Origin: JACDER01 sp963717765 | Lineage (GTDB): Bacteria; Actinomycetota; Thermoleophilia; Gaiellales; Gaiellaceae | Direction: 5' to 3' | NCBI GenBank assembly: GCA_963717765.1 | Contig: CAVQWX010000001.1 | Location: 124,001 to 188,000, forward strand | Length of the DNA: 64,000 nt | Shown: positions 19,684 to 29,221 of the stretch, piece by piece | How the letters are laid out: every line of letters starts with the position of its first letter | How positions within the stretch are numbered: the stretch's first letter is position 1 | Position numbers and translations under genes: made by a program | Notes under the pieces: generated by a model | Seen by the model: the letters and a program-made list of their open reading frames with translations, nothing else | What the model was told of the DNA's origin: nothing | Database searches by the model: none

Positions 19684-19965
19684 ATGGCAAGCGCAAAGGC
19701 GAAGGACCAGTGGAAGCGGCTACAGGCCGCGACCGAGCGGAAGCTCACGTTCGGCGACCTTGAGGTGCAAGGCCACGCGTTGCTCGCGCAGGACGGTTCG
19801 ACCCTCCTCGCGTTGACGCTGCACATCGGCAGGGAATACCACCTCGCGGTGTTCGACCAGCGAGGCGCGCTCGTGCGAATCGCGCACGGTTCGGGCAGCA
19901 ATCAGGTATGGGATCAGATCGTCGCGGAACTCGTGGGGATGGGCCTGGCGCTGCCGGGCGAGTAG
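19684..19965 (+). CDS. Small protein of unknown function in the Vsr segment
   Basis: A 93-residue protein with a strong ribosome site (GGAGGAGG) 7 nt before ATG 19684. It starts MASAKAKDQWKRLQ and contains FGDLEVQGHALLAQDGSTLL, YHLAVFDQRGALVRIAHGSG and a C-terminal helical end. The alternating hydrophobic strands suggest a compact beta-rich fold, and no family is recognised. It is 100 bp upstream of vsr on the same strand and may be co-transcribed with it. Confidence 0.6.
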   Translation: MASAKAKDQWKRLQAATERKLTFGDLEVQGHALLAQDGSTLLALTLHIGREYHLAVFDQRGALVRIAHGSGSNQVWDQIVAELVGMGLALPGE

Positions 19966-20065
19966 CGACTCTGCCCGGGGCTCCAAGTGGATGTGGGGAT
20001 CGGCGAGCGGCGGGCGCCGATTGGCGCCCACTGATGGACGCGACGACAACGAGAGGGAATATGAA

Positions 20066-20794
20066 ATGAACGCGGGTCGGTCTGTCCCGGATGCGGCGAC
20101 GTCTGCGCGGATGCGCCGCACACGGCAACGTGACACGGCGGCCGAGCTCGTCCTCAGGCGAGAGCTCCACCGGCGCGGCCTGCGGTATTTCGTCGACTGT
20201 CCACCCCAAAAGGACTGTCGCCGTCGGGCGGACATTTTGTTTCCGCGCGCAAGGGTCGCGATCTTCGTGGACGGCTGTTTCTGGCACGGCTGCCCGATTC
20301 ACGCGACGTGGCCGAAGACGAACGCAGAGTGGTGGCGGCAGAAGATCGAACGCAACCGCGCGCGAGATCGAGCAACAGACGAAGCATTGCGTAACGCCGG
20401 TTGGACAGTCGTGCGGGTGTGGGAACATGAGGAAGCCAAGGCTGCCGCAAACCGTGTTGAGCGAGTAGTGCGTTGCGCGATGGCTCCTTCCAAGGACCGC
20501 GCGAAGCGCCGAGTCGTCGGCCCTCGGCTCGCCGAGCTCGCGGAGGAAATGACGGAGGTGTGTCTCCGAGTCGATTGGAAGCAGGTCTTCTGGAAAGTAG
20601 ACGGACAACGTCTTGTTGACGAGCGCCGGCCCCGATCGAAGAGCCTCGATCTCCTGGATCTCGCTCCACCTACCTGCTTGCGCAAGTTCGAGCGCGCGGA
20701 CGAACCCTCACGTATCGCCTTCCACGCCTCATCGACGGTGTCGTACAGCTTCTCGTTGAACCACCACTCGCCGTGCCTGCTTGGAAGTAGATGA
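20066..20794 (+). CDS. vsr: Very-short-patch-repair (Vsr) endonuclease with aberrant C-terminal read-through
   Basis: The first 135 residues are a complete-looking Vsr: RRTRQRDTAAELVLRRELH, RRRADILFPRARVAIFVDGC with the catalytic Asp, CFWHGCP with the catalytic His, then WTVVRVWEHEE. Vsr nicks T:G mismatches caused by deamination of 5-methylcytosine and normally accompanies a cytosine methyltransferase, which is missing here. After about residue 136 (nt 20473) the frame has no stop and runs about 107 codons through the antisense of a McrB-like remnant. The true stop seems lost in a rearrangement, so the protein may be unstable. Start ATG 20066. Confidence 0.8.
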   Translation: MNAGRSVPDAATSARMRRTRQRDTAAELVLRRELHRRGLRYFVDCPPQKDCRRRADILFPRARVAIFVDGCFWHGCPIHATWPKTNAEWWRQKIERNRARDRATDEALRNAGWTVVRVWEHEEAKAAANRVERVVRCAMAPSKDRAKRRVVGPRLAELAEEMTEVCLRVDWKQVFWKVDGQRLVDERRPRSKSLDLLDLAPPTCLRKFERADEPSRIAFHASSTVSYSFSLNHHSPCLLGSR

Positions 20795-21042
20795 GGTGCT
20801 TCTTCGCATTGCCACCTCTCATACTTGAGAACTCAGTTGTGACGAACTCCATCCAGCGGCCGAATGTGTCGGGATAGTCGGCTTGCCGAGCGCATAGCGG
20901 TTCAGGGTCATGGAGGACCAGGCATCTCTGGGGAAGAGTTCAAGGAGCGGGCGCGCAGCTCCTCCGCCTTCAGAATGCTCGCTTCCCATGCATCCGGGTC
21001 GTATTCGTCAAGCGCCTGCGCGATGATGCTGCAGTCGATCAC
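20480..21042 (-). pseudogene. McrB-like restriction protein, N-terminal fragment with frameshifts
   Basis: From GTG 21042 the minus strand reads VIDCSIIAQALDEYDPDAWE, then through several frame changes LNRYALGKP, RWMEFVTTE, MRGGNAKKHLIYFQAG and EIQEIEALRSGPALVNKTLS. It ends VYFPEDLLPIDSETHLRHFL and RELGEPRADD. This matches the N-terminal substrate-recognition half of McrB-type modification-dependent restriction proteins as I recall them; the AAA+ GTPase domain is absent. The fragment stops abruptly near 20480, where the Vsr frame enters from the other side. At least three frameshifts are needed. Confidence 0.5.
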
Positions 21043-21170
21043 TTGGCTTCCTTAGTGTCGCGGCTTGTCGGGATCTGGGAGAACTCTGCCAGGGCCGCCT
21101 CCAGTTCGTCGTTGCCCCACGGAGCCTGAGTCGTGCCCGACAGCCTCCTAGCGTCGCAGCAACCGGGACG
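21039..21170 (-). pseudogene. C-terminal remnant of an unknown gene upstream of the McrB-like gene
   Basis: The minus-strand frame ends APWGNDELEAALAEFSQIPT..., with TGA overlapping the GTG of the McrB-like gene by 4 nt, the usual sign of an operon partner. Everything upstream is cut off at 21170 by the att block. In McrBC or methylation-linked systems the partner would be a methyltransferase or regulator, but too little is left to say. Confidence 0.35.
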
Positions 21171-21330
21171 GTGCCAGCGAAGTGCCAGCGAGACAGGCCG
21201 AGACAGGCCGAGACGCGGGTGGCGCCGAAACCGCGTTTTCCCTGCAAAAGCCCAGACGAACCGGGACAGACCGAGACCGCGGGACGGTTCTCTCATCCCA
21301 AGGTCGAAGGTTCGAATCCTTCACGGCCGA
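21171..21330 (+). repeat. att block A: arm repeats plus tRNA-Lys 3' half
   Basis: 160 bp. GTGCCAGCGA twice (period 11), then ACAGGCCGAG tandem repeats, a TTTTCCCTGCAAAAGCCCAG centre, ACAGACCGAGACC, GGGACGGTTCT, and a core of 41 nt (21290-21330) matching the tRNA-Lys 3' half with one deletion at the anticodon and a final-stem mismatch. It ends the Vsr segment. Confidence 0.85.
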
Positions 21331-21358
21331 TCTCGGAACGTCCTGGAAATTGGCCGCT

Positions 21359-21559
21359 ATGCATGAGCGCCCGCAACTTGCAGACGGCCAGGTGCGTCCG
21401 GATCACCGGCTCCTCTCGCTCGTGCCGATACCCGCCGAGCCCGACGGAGGCGAGCTTCTCGAGCTGTGGACGCAGGCCTGCTGCGAACCCATCACGGTGT
21501 GGATGCCCATGGCGCCGAACCACCCTCTTAGAGCAAAGCAGTTCGCGGCCTTGGAGTGA
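21359..21559 (+). CDS. Possible small protein just behind att block A
   Basis: A 66-residue frame starting MHERPQLADGQVRPDHRLLS and ending LRAKQFAALE. Composition is plausible for a real protein (LVPIPAEPDGGELLELWTQ), but there is no recognised family and no strong ribosome site. It is the only candidate in the 323 bp between the att block and the ATPase gene. Confidence 0.35.
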   Translation: MHERPQLADGQVRPDHRLLSLVPIPAEPDGGELLELWTQACCEPITVWMPMAPNHPLRAKQFAALE

Positions 21560-21653
21560 TGAGGCGTCGGTTTCGGCCAGAGTCCGGACAACAGATACGT
21601 TCGCGAAACGAGCCGAATATTCACGCGACTCGGATCCAAGGCAGGAAGCGCCT

Positions 21654-22799
21654 GTGATAACCGACACGAATCCGTTCATTTACTCGCATCCGCTCTCGCC
21701 CGAGGACGTCATCGACCGAGATGCCGAGACCGAGGAGCTGCTTCAGAACGTGGTCGGCGGCCACTTCGTTCGCCTGTTCGCGCCGCGCAAGTACGGCAAG
21801 ACCAGCCTGCTGAAGCGCGCGCTCAGAGATGGCGAGCAGCGGGAGGCGATGATCCCCGTGCACGTCGACCTGTACCGGGTCTCGTCAGTCGCCGACGTCA
21901 CCGTCCGCTTCGAGCGCGCGTACGCGAGGCACCTGAAGGGCGCGCTGCGCTCGAAGATCGAGGAGTTCCTGCAGCGGACCGGCATCGGGCTCTCGCTGGG
22001 CGCGTTCGGGATCAGCGCGTCTCTCCAGCTCGACCCGAAGAGGGATCCTTTGCCGGCCCTGCACGCCCTGCTCGACCTGCCGCTCCGGCTCGAGGAAAGC
22101 GGCGGCTACCGCGCCTTCATCGCGCTGGACGAGTTCCAAGACGTGGACAAGGTGGAGGGGCTCGACGGCCTCATCCGCAGCCACATCCAGCATCAGGGCG
22201 AGGTCGCCTCCTACGTGTTCGCCGGCTCCGAGCCCGGACTTATGAAGCAGCTGTTCGAGACGAAGGAGCGGCCGCTATACGGGTCGGCCGTGCCGATGCG
22301 GCTCGCGCGGCTGGCCGACGCGGACATCGCCGAGTACGTCGCCGAGCGGTTTCGCACGAGCGGGCGCGGCGTGGGGGAGGCGCTGAATCCGCTGCTGGCC
22401 GCGGCGAAGGGACATCCGCAGCGTGCGATGCTGCTCGCGCACCGGCTCTGGGCCGAAGTGGAGAAAGGAAAGACGGCCGGCCTTGACGAGTGGGAGCGCG
22501 CCCACGCCGCCGCGCTCGCCGAGCTCAACCCCGAGTTCGACGCGCAGTGGCGCGGCTTCGACACCTCCCAGCAGAAGACCATGCGCGCGGTGATCCTCGG
22601 CGAGGGATCCCCCTACCGGGCGTCGGCCCTGCGCCGCCTCGAACTGACGAAGGACATGGTCCGAAAGGCGCTGCCACGCCTGAGCGCAACCGCCGAGATC
22701 GAACTGGTGCACGGAAAGCCAGCCGTCGTCGACCCGCTGTTTGCGGAGTGGATCGAGCGGATCAACCGCGGCGCGTCCGAAGACGAGGGCGTCACGTGA
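21654..22799 (+). CDS. AAA-type ATPase of a mobile/defence context
   Basis: GTG at 21654 gives 381 residues: VITDTNPFIYSHPLSPEDVI at the N-terminus, Walker A APRKYGKTSLLKRAL (about residue 42), Walker B FIALDEFQDV (about 160), sensor-like VFAGSEPGLMKQLF, and a C-terminal winged-helix-like part (DTSQQKTMRAVILGEGSPYR). This matches the COG1672-type archaeal/bacterial ATPases related to Orc1/STAND proteins, often found in mobile islands. It is intact, directly upstream of the broken nuclease-helicase, and possibly its partner. Confidence 0.75.
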   Translation: MITDTNPFIYSHPLSPEDVIDRDAETEELLQNVVGGHFVRLFAPRKYGKTSLLKRALRDGEQREAMIPVHVDLYRVSSVADVTVRFERAYARHLKGALRSKIEEFLQRTGIGLSLGAFGISASLQLDPKRDPLPALHALLDLPLRLEESGGYRAFIALDEFQDVDKVEGLDGLIRSHIQHQGEVASYVFAGSEPGLMKQLFETKERPLYGSAVPMRLARLADADIAEYVAERFRTSGRGVGEALNPLLAAAKGHPQRAMLLAHRLWAEVEKGKTAGLDEWERAHAAALAELNPEFDAQWRGFDTSQQKTMRAVILGEGSPYRASALRRLELTKDMVRKALPRLSATAEIELVHGKPAVVDPLFAEWIERINRGASEDEGVT

Positions 22800-23007
22800 C
22801 CGTGCCGGCTCCGCCGGCTCGTATGTACGCTGCCTGCCCGACATGTTTGCCGCAAAGGCAACAAACGCATCCGTGCGGCCATGCGGACACCCCTGGCAGA
22901 TCGACGAGCTGAAGCTTCCGACTGCGGTCTGGCGCTGCGCATGTACGTCGTACGGACTCCAGATGCACAGAGCCCACGAAAGCGTCTTCGCACGGGTGGG
23001 GAAAAGG

Positions 23008-26000
23008 ATGCGTGAGGAACGAGGCACGCTCGTACTTTCGCCGTCCGATCTGAGCGCTTACGTCGCGTGCCCGCACCTGACGACACTTGAGCTTGCGGTA
23101 ACGCGGGGCGAGCTGGAGAAGCCATACCGCCACAATCCGCACGCCGACCTGATCCGACGTAAGGGCGACGAGCACGAGGCTCGCTACCTCGCGTCGCTCG
23201 GGAGACGTGGTCGAGATCGGCGAAGCCCTGGGAGATCGGCTGGGACGAAGCCGCCGCCGCTGACGGAGGAGGCGATCCGCGATGGCGCCAGGTTCGTCTA
23301 CCAGGCGACGTTCGTGGACGGACAACTGGCGTGGCCTCGCGGACTTCCTCGAGCGGCAGCCAGACGGCGGGTACGAGGTCGTCGACACCAAGCTCGCGCG
23401 CAGCGCCAAGCCGGCGCACGTGCTGCAGCTCTGCTTCTACACGGAGCAGCTCGCGCGGATCCAGGGACGGTGGCCCGAGGCGATGCACGTCGTCAACGGG
23501 CTCGGCGAGCGCGAGAGATTCCGGCCGGGTGACTTCTCGCCTACTACCGTCGGCTCAGAGAGCGCTTCCTCGGCGGTCGTTGCAGAACGGCGCGGCGACG
23601 TACCCGTACCCGGTCGACCACTGCTGGCTCTGCGATTTCCTAGCGCGCTGCCAGCGAGCAGTGGGAGGGCGACGACCATCTCTCGCTCGTCGCCGGGATC
23701 CGCCGGACGCAGGTCGACAGGCTCCTCGCCGCTGAGGATCGACGACCCTCGAGGCGCTGGGCGACGTTGCCGACTGGCAGGTCGTATACCCAAAGTCCGC
23801 CGCGAGACGCTCGCGAAGCTCCGCGAGCAGGCCGATCTCCAGCTTCAACGTCGCGCTGACGGGCGAGCTGAAGCACGTGACTGCTCCCGATCGAGGCCGA
23901 GCGCGGTTTCGCGCTCCTGCCCGAGCCGTCGTCGGGCGACATCTGGCTCGACCTCGAGGGCGATCCCTGGTACGAGCCGCGCCGCGGGCTCGAGTACCTG
24001 TTCGGCTGGGTCTACCTAGACGGAGGACGGCGAGCCGCAATACGACTGCATCTGGGGGCTCGACCGCGCCGAGGAGAAGGAGGCGTTTCGAGCGGCTGCA
24101 TCGACCTGATCGTGCGACCGACGCCGGCGCGTCCCGGACATGCACGTCTACCACTACGCCACCTACGAGCGCACGGCGCTGCAGCGGCTGATGGGCGAGC
24201 ACGGAACGCGCGAGGACGAGCTCGACGACCTGCTGCGCGGGGAGGTGCTCGTCGACCTCTACCGGGTCGTCAGGCAGGGGCTTCGCCTCTCGCTTCGAGA
24301 GCTACTCGATCAAGGAGGTCGAGGCGCTTCTACGGCTTCGAGCGCGGGGCCGAGATCGTGCCGGGCGGCGCGACGGTGGTCGCATTCGAGGAGTGGATCG
24401 AGGCTCGCGAGAGCTCGATCCTCGAGGACGATCCGCGCTACAACGAGGACGACTGCCGCTCGCCTCTACGAGCTGCACGTTGGCTGCTCGGGCTGCGCCC
24501 GGGTGAGCTCGAGTGGCGCCTGCCGCCGGATCAGCGTGAGCCATCCGAGGAGGCGCGAGGAGCGGCACGAGCAGCGAGCGGCGTGCGGGCGGAGCTGCTC
24601 GCGGGCGCGACGAGGGCGAGCCGCGCTGGCTCCTCGCGCACCTGCTCGAGTACCACCGGCGCGAGGAGAAGCCGCAGTGGTGGGAGTACTTCCATCACAG
24701 CTCGCTCGACGAGGAGGAGCTGTTCGATGACGGGGACGCGATCGGCGGGCTCGAGCTGTCTCGGCGAGCCGAGAAGACAGGCAAGACCTCGCTCGAGTAC
24801 GTTATCAGCTTCCCGGCGCAGGAGCACAAGATCGGGCTATGGCGGTCGATCCGGCGACGAGCGAGATGTACAGACGGATCAGAGTCGACGACGAGCACGG
24901 GCTTATCACGATGACGCGAGGAAAGGCGCTTGCGAGACGAGCCGCTTCCGCAGGCGCTTGATCCCGCCGAAGCCGCTGCGGACGTAGGAGCAGCGCGACG
25001 CGGTGCTGCGGTTCGCGCAGAACGAGCAGGAGCTACCCGGCGCTCGTCGAGATCCTGGAGCGGCAGGCCGCCGCGAGCTCGACCTGGCGACGGCCGCTCG
25101 GCAGCGGCCTCGCTTGAAGACAGCTACCTGTTCGTCCAGGGACCGCCTGGACTCGGGGAAGACGTGGAACGGCGCGCGGATGGCGATCGCGCTGATGAAG
25201 AGCGGGTCAGCGCGTCGGTATCACGTCGCTCAGCCACAAGGCGATCCACAAGTTCCTGCGAAGACGTGCGCGAGGCCGCGCTCGAGAAGGGCTACGCGTT
25301 CAAGGGACGCAAGAAGAGCGAGGCAGATGACGAGGAACGCGTACGAGGACGACTTCGTCGAAAGCACGGCTTCGACAACGAGGAGATGCTCGATCCGGAG
25401 CTGCAGCTGCTCGCGGGTACGTCTTTCGTCTTCGCGCGCGAGGAGATCGACGAACACCTAGACACGCTGTTCATGGACGAGGCAGGACAGGTCGCGCTCG
25501 CGGACGCGATCGCGGTGGGTACAGCGGCGCGGAACATCGTCCTGCTCGGCGACCCGAACCAGCTCTCTCAGGTCTCGCAGGGAGCGCATCCGCCGGGCGC
25601 CGAGCGCGTCGGTTCTACAGCACCTGCTCGGCGACGACGAGACGCTGCGAGAGGGAATGGGCCTGTTCTCGAGGAGACTTGGCGCATGCGACCGGAGGTG
25701 AACGAGTTCATTCCTCGACGTTCTACGAGGGCCGGCTCGGACCGCGCGGGTGCGTGCTCGAAGCGTTCGCTCGCGGCCGGCAACGGGATCCGCTACGTAG
25801 CGGTGGAGCATGAGGGCAACCGGAAGCAGTCAGCCGAAGAGGCCGAGCCGTGCGAGTCGAGATCGAGCGACTGATCGGAACGCCGTACGACGATGGAGCG
25901 CGGACGGCGGCCACTGAGCTACGAGGACGTGATCGTGGTCGCGCACTACAACGCGCAGGTGCGCTGCTTGCGAGAGAACCTCCCGGCGGCGGTTGCGTGT

Positions 26001-26271
26001 CGGGACGGTAGACAAGTTCGAGGGTCAACAGGCTCCTGTGGTCTTCTACGCAATGGCGAGCTCGAGCGGGGAAGAGGTTCCGCGCGGCCTTGGATTCTTG
26101 TTCTCGCGCAATCGCCTTAACGTCGCGATCTCTCGCGCCCAATGCCTCGCGCATCTCGTGGGAAGTCCACAGCTACTTGACGCGAACTGTCGGACGGTCG
26201 AGCAGATGAGGCTCGCGAACGCGCTGTCTGAGTTAGTTGAACACTCGGCGCGGAGCGGTGAGTCTGACTGA
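23008..26271 (+). pseudogene. RecB-like nuclease/superfamily I helicase fusion (TM0106-like), many frameshifts
   Basis: Across 3.26 kb (about 1088 codons, close to full family length) the three frames carry successive pieces of one protein. N-terminal LSPSDLSAYVACPHLTTLEL and the nuclease motif GYEVVDTKLARSAKPAHVLQ come first, then Fe-S-type cysteines HCWLCDFLARC and DIWLDLEGDPWYEPRRGLEY. The helicase half has YLFVQGPPG (Walker A interrupted), LFMDEAGQVALADAIAV, LLGDPNQLSQVSQG, VGTVDKFEGQQAPVVFYAMA and LNVAISRAQ. Well over a dozen single-base shifts are required. Residue-level conservation is high although the frame is destroyed. It lies 208 bp behind the ATPase gene. Confidence 0.75.
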
Positions 26272-26593
26272 GGCATGGTTGAAGCTCCCAGCCTGCCTGG
26301 TTTGCCGGGCGAACACGAGGCGGCGCGAGTTCGCCGCATGCCGCTACTGCGGCGTGCACGTCGCGATCGAGCGCCGAATCGGCGACGTGGGCCACGGGTG
26401 CGCTTCGCAACGCGACGGCACCGTCTTCGAAACGCCGAGAAGACCTAGCGGCAGTCGCCCCTCCCGACCGGGGCCTCCAGCCTCTCGTTCGCCGAGCGCA
26501 TCGCGAGCGGCGAGAGCTTCAACGTCCTTCCTGCGGGAGGCACGTACGGCACGAAGGCGGCGGGCGACACGAGCTTGTCGGGCTGGATGGTGA
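26258..26593 (+). CDS. Possible small zinc-ribbon protein
   Basis: A 111-residue frame with GTG at 26258, overlapping the helicase remnant's stop. The start VSLTEAWLKLPACLVCRANT is followed by FAACRYCGVHVAIERRIG, giving two CxxC pairs 13 residues apart as in zinc ribbons. The second half is low-complexity Arg/Ser and looks non-coding, so the true gene may be shorter or broken. Confidence 0.3.
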   Translation: MSLTEAWLKLPACLVCRANTRRREFAACRYCGVHVAIERRIGDVGHGCASQRDGTVFETPRRPSGSRPSRPGPPASRSPSASRAARASTSFLREARTARRRRATRACRAGW

Positions 26594-26699
26594 AGGCGAT
26601 CGCCGAGGGTTCACCGTCCTCGGGCCGGGGTCGGGTTCCCCGACGCGAGACCGGAGGACATCTGGCCTGTGTTGCGGTGTCCCCCGGCGCGGACAGCAC

Positions 26700-26813
26700 A
26701 CTACGCAAACGAGTCGTGACGGCGACGACTCGCGCAATCGTTGTCTTGCCTGTCCCGTGGGCCCCGGCAAAGGCGATGTGAAGTCGGTCGGCTTCGGCGA
26801 CGTTGCGTCGCAT
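26700..26813 (-). pseudogene. N-terminal P-loop fragment
   Basis: The minus strand reads MRRNVAEADRLHIAFAGAHG then TGKTTIARVVA, a clean Walker A start of an AAA or kinase-type NTPase. From about codon 36 the frame turns into sequence without protein character. It is probably the remaining 5' end of a gene truncated by rearrangement. Confidence 0.4.
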
Positions 26814-27035
26814 GTCAGCTCGCCTGTCCGGGGGTCAAGTAGTAGGGGTCACGAGAGTTCGGCCCGCGTGATCCCGTGATGCCAGCGAAGTCGCCAGGCA
26901 ATGCGCTCGCCTCGAAAGTTCCGGCTACGGCAGGAGAGTATGGCCAAAAATCCGAGGGCGAGGCCACAGCGGCCTCAACGCTGAACCAACGGCGGTCCTC
27001 GTCGGCGAGCACCCGACCAGTCGAGCGGTGCGGGA

Positions 27036-27677
27036 TCAGCTGCGTCCGTCGAGCACTAGATTGACCCGTCCTGCCGGATTGCGCGCTCGGATGTAACGGT
27101 CTTCCCGCATCCACTCGGAAAGCCAGCGAGCTCTCGGGTTCTTGCCGCGCCGAAGCAGACCACGCCTTAGGCGGATGTTGCGTGGGGCGTCGATCCACAC
27201 TGTGTAGTCGTAGAAGTCAAGGAGTTCTTGTCGGGTGCTGTAGTTGCCCTCGACAACGACGATTCCTCCCAATGGAACTGTGTGCCAGTCCGCCAGCTCG
27301 CCGGCTATCCAATCGTAACGTTGATACGTCGCCGTTTCGTCGTGGGCGAGCGGTAGTAACACCTGGTCACGGAAACGTCGCCAGTCGAAGCTGCCGCCTA
27401 TCTCGGTGTCTCCGCTAGAAGTTTTGGCTTTCCTTTCGCGAGCGGGACGATAGAAGTCGTCGAACTCGAGCACGGTCACATCGTCAGCGGCCGCTTCGAG
27501 TTGGCGAGCGAGCGTGCTCTTTCCAGAGCCGCTGCCCCCATCGATGGCTACGAGCAGCGTCCGATGGCGACGGTTTAACTGCCGCAGAAACGTACAGAAG
27601 GCTTCGGGATCGGGAATCGTCTGGGCCATCGCAGCTGAATTCTGGGGCAACTCGAGGACGAGCTCGGTGATGTTCAT
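27036..27677 (-). CDS. P-loop kinase of the uridine/panthothenate kinase-like fold
   Basis: A 213-residue protein with Walker A VAIDGGSGSGKSTLARQLE near residue 47, then LEFDDFYRP, which matches the DDFY motif of uridine kinases, VVVEGNYSTRQELLDFYDY and the lid-region sequence RRGLLRRGKNPRARW. Its start overlaps the SHMT-like stop by 4 nt (ATGA), so the two form a coupled pair. A nucleoside or small-metabolite kinase is likely; the substrate is unknown. Its position inside segment 2 marks it as accessory. Confidence 0.8.
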   Translation of the reverse strand: MNITELVLELPQNSAAMAQTIPDPEAFCTFLRQLNRRHRTLLVAIDGGSGSGKSTLARQLEAAADDVTVLEFDDFYRPARERKAKTSSGDTEIGGSFDWRRFRDQVLLPLAHDETATYQRYDWIAGELADWHTVPLGGIVVVEGNYSTRQELLDFYDYTVWIDAPRNIRLRRGLLRRGKNPRARWLSEWMREDRYIRARNPAGRVNLVLDGRS

Positions 27678-28930
27678 TTGCCAAGGGATGCGTCGCGCAC
27701 GAGCGCGTCAACGCGTGCGCGAAGGGCGTCGAGCCGGGCGTCACGGCCGAGTGCATCGGCGACGATCGCGCCCACCTTCTCGAACTCCCGGCCGCCGAGG
27801 CCACGCATCGTCGCCGCGGCGGTCCCGAACCGAAGGCCCGACGTGACCATCGGCGACCGCTCGTCGTACGGCACCGCGTTCCGGTTCGCGACGACGCCGA
27901 TCGAGTTGAGGCGCTCCTCCGCCTCGACGCCGGTCCACGTCGTCCGCCGAAGGTCAACGACGACCATATGCGAGTCCGTGCCGCCGGTGAGCAGCTCGAA
28001 GCCGCGGTCGGTCACCGTCCCGGCTAGTACGCGCGCGTTCTTGCAGACGCGCCCGGCGTAGCGCCGGAACCCGTCCGTCGCGGCGATCGCGAACGCGACC
28101 GCCTTCGCGGCAATCGCGTCGTTCAGCGCGCCCCCCTGCATCCCTGGGCAGACCGCCCTGTCAACGGCGGCGGCGTGCGCCGCACGACAGAGGATCAGCC
28201 CGCCGCGCGGCCCGCCGAGCGTCTTGTTCGTCGTCGTGGTCACGAAGTCGCAGTCCACGACTGGGTTCGCATAGACGCCCGCGGCGACGAGTCCGCCGAC
28301 GTGCGCCATGTCGCAGAGCAGGAGCCCTCCGACCTCGTCCGCGATCTCCCGCAGCTGGGCGGTGTCGACGGCGCGTGGGTACGACGAGCCGCCGCACACG
28401 ATGAGCTTCGGTCGGTGCTGTCGCGCCAGTGCGCGAACCTCGTCAAGGTCAATCAGCCCGTCCTCGCGCCGAACGCCGTAGTGGACGGCCTTGTAGACGC
28501 GGCCGGAGAAGTTGATGCGCAGGCCGTGCGAGAGGTGGCCGCCGTGTTCGGGCCGCATCGAGAGCATCGTGTCGCCGGGCTCGAGACAGGCGAGGTAGAC
28601 GGCCATGTTCGCTTGCGCTCCGGCGTGTGGCTCGACGTTGGCGTGCTCCGCTGCGAAGAGCGCTTTCGCCCGGTCGATCGCGAGCTGCTCGAGCTCGTCG
28701 ACGACCTCGCAGCCGGCGTGGTAGCCCTCGCCCGGATACCCCTCGGAGTACTTGTTGTGCGGCGCGCTGCCGAGCACGGCCAGCACGGCCGGCCAGGCGA
28801 CGTTCTCCGAGGCGATCAGGTTTAGCGTCGCGCGCTGACGAACCGCCTCCCGCTCCAGCAGCGCCGCGACGGTCGGATCGACCTCCTCGAGTGCGGCGTG
28901 CCGTTCTGCCGGAGATGCGCGAACGACCAT
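27674..28930 (-). CDS. Serine hydroxymethyltransferase-like PLP enzyme
   Basis: ATG at 28930 with GAGGAG 12 nt upstream gives 418 residues, the family length. LNLIASENVAWPAVLAVLGS, NKYSEGYPGEGYHAGCEVVD, HGGHLSHGLRINFSG, CDMAHVGGLVAAGVY and VVANRNAVPYDERSPMVTSG are all in SHMT order. The PLP lysine is present, but its motif reads TTTTNKTLGGPRGG instead of the usual TTTTHKTLRGPRGG. It is thus a divergent paralogue rather than the housekeeping GlyA. SHMT-like enzymes also act in natural-product and modified-nucleotide pathways. It is coupled to the P-loop kinase gene. Confidence 0.83.
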   Translation of the reverse strand: MVVRASPAERHAALEEVDPTVAALLEREAVRQRATLNLIASENVAWPAVLAVLGSAPHNKYSEGYPGEGYHAGCEVVDELEQLAIDRAKALFAAEHANVEPHAGAQANMAVYLACLEPGDTMLSMRPEHGGHLSHGLRINFSGRVYKAVHYGVRREDGLIDLDEVRALARQHRPKLIVCGGSSYPRAVDTAQLREIADEVGGLLLCDMAHVGGLVAAGVYANPVVDCDFVTTTTNKTLGGPRGGLILCRAAHAAAVDRAVCPGMQGGALNDAIAAKAVAFAIAATDGFRRYAGRVCKNARVLAGTVTDRGFELLTGGTDSHMVVVDLRRTTWTGVEAEERLNSIGVVANRNAVPYDERSPMVTSGLRFGTAAATMRGLGGREFEKVGAIVADALGRDARLDALRARVDALVRDASLGK

Positions 28931-29221
28931 GTTGCTTACGGTATCTCCTCGATGGTCCCGCTCCCGTCGCGGACGCGGCGGACAGATCATCCGTGATCTG
29001 CCCGCTAGCGATGAGCCTGTCGCCGGCAATAAAGAGCTCACGCGCACGCGACCAACGATCCTCCGTATTCATACGCATCGCGGGCTGACTTTGACTCCGA
29101 GAGGGACGGAGGCCTAAAACGAAGTTCAGGATGCTCTTCAACTCTCGGCGGTTGAAGTCACTCGGTGCGACCCCGACGGCCCCATAACTCAAATCTGTCG
29201 AAGACGAGAGCAGCTGGAGAG

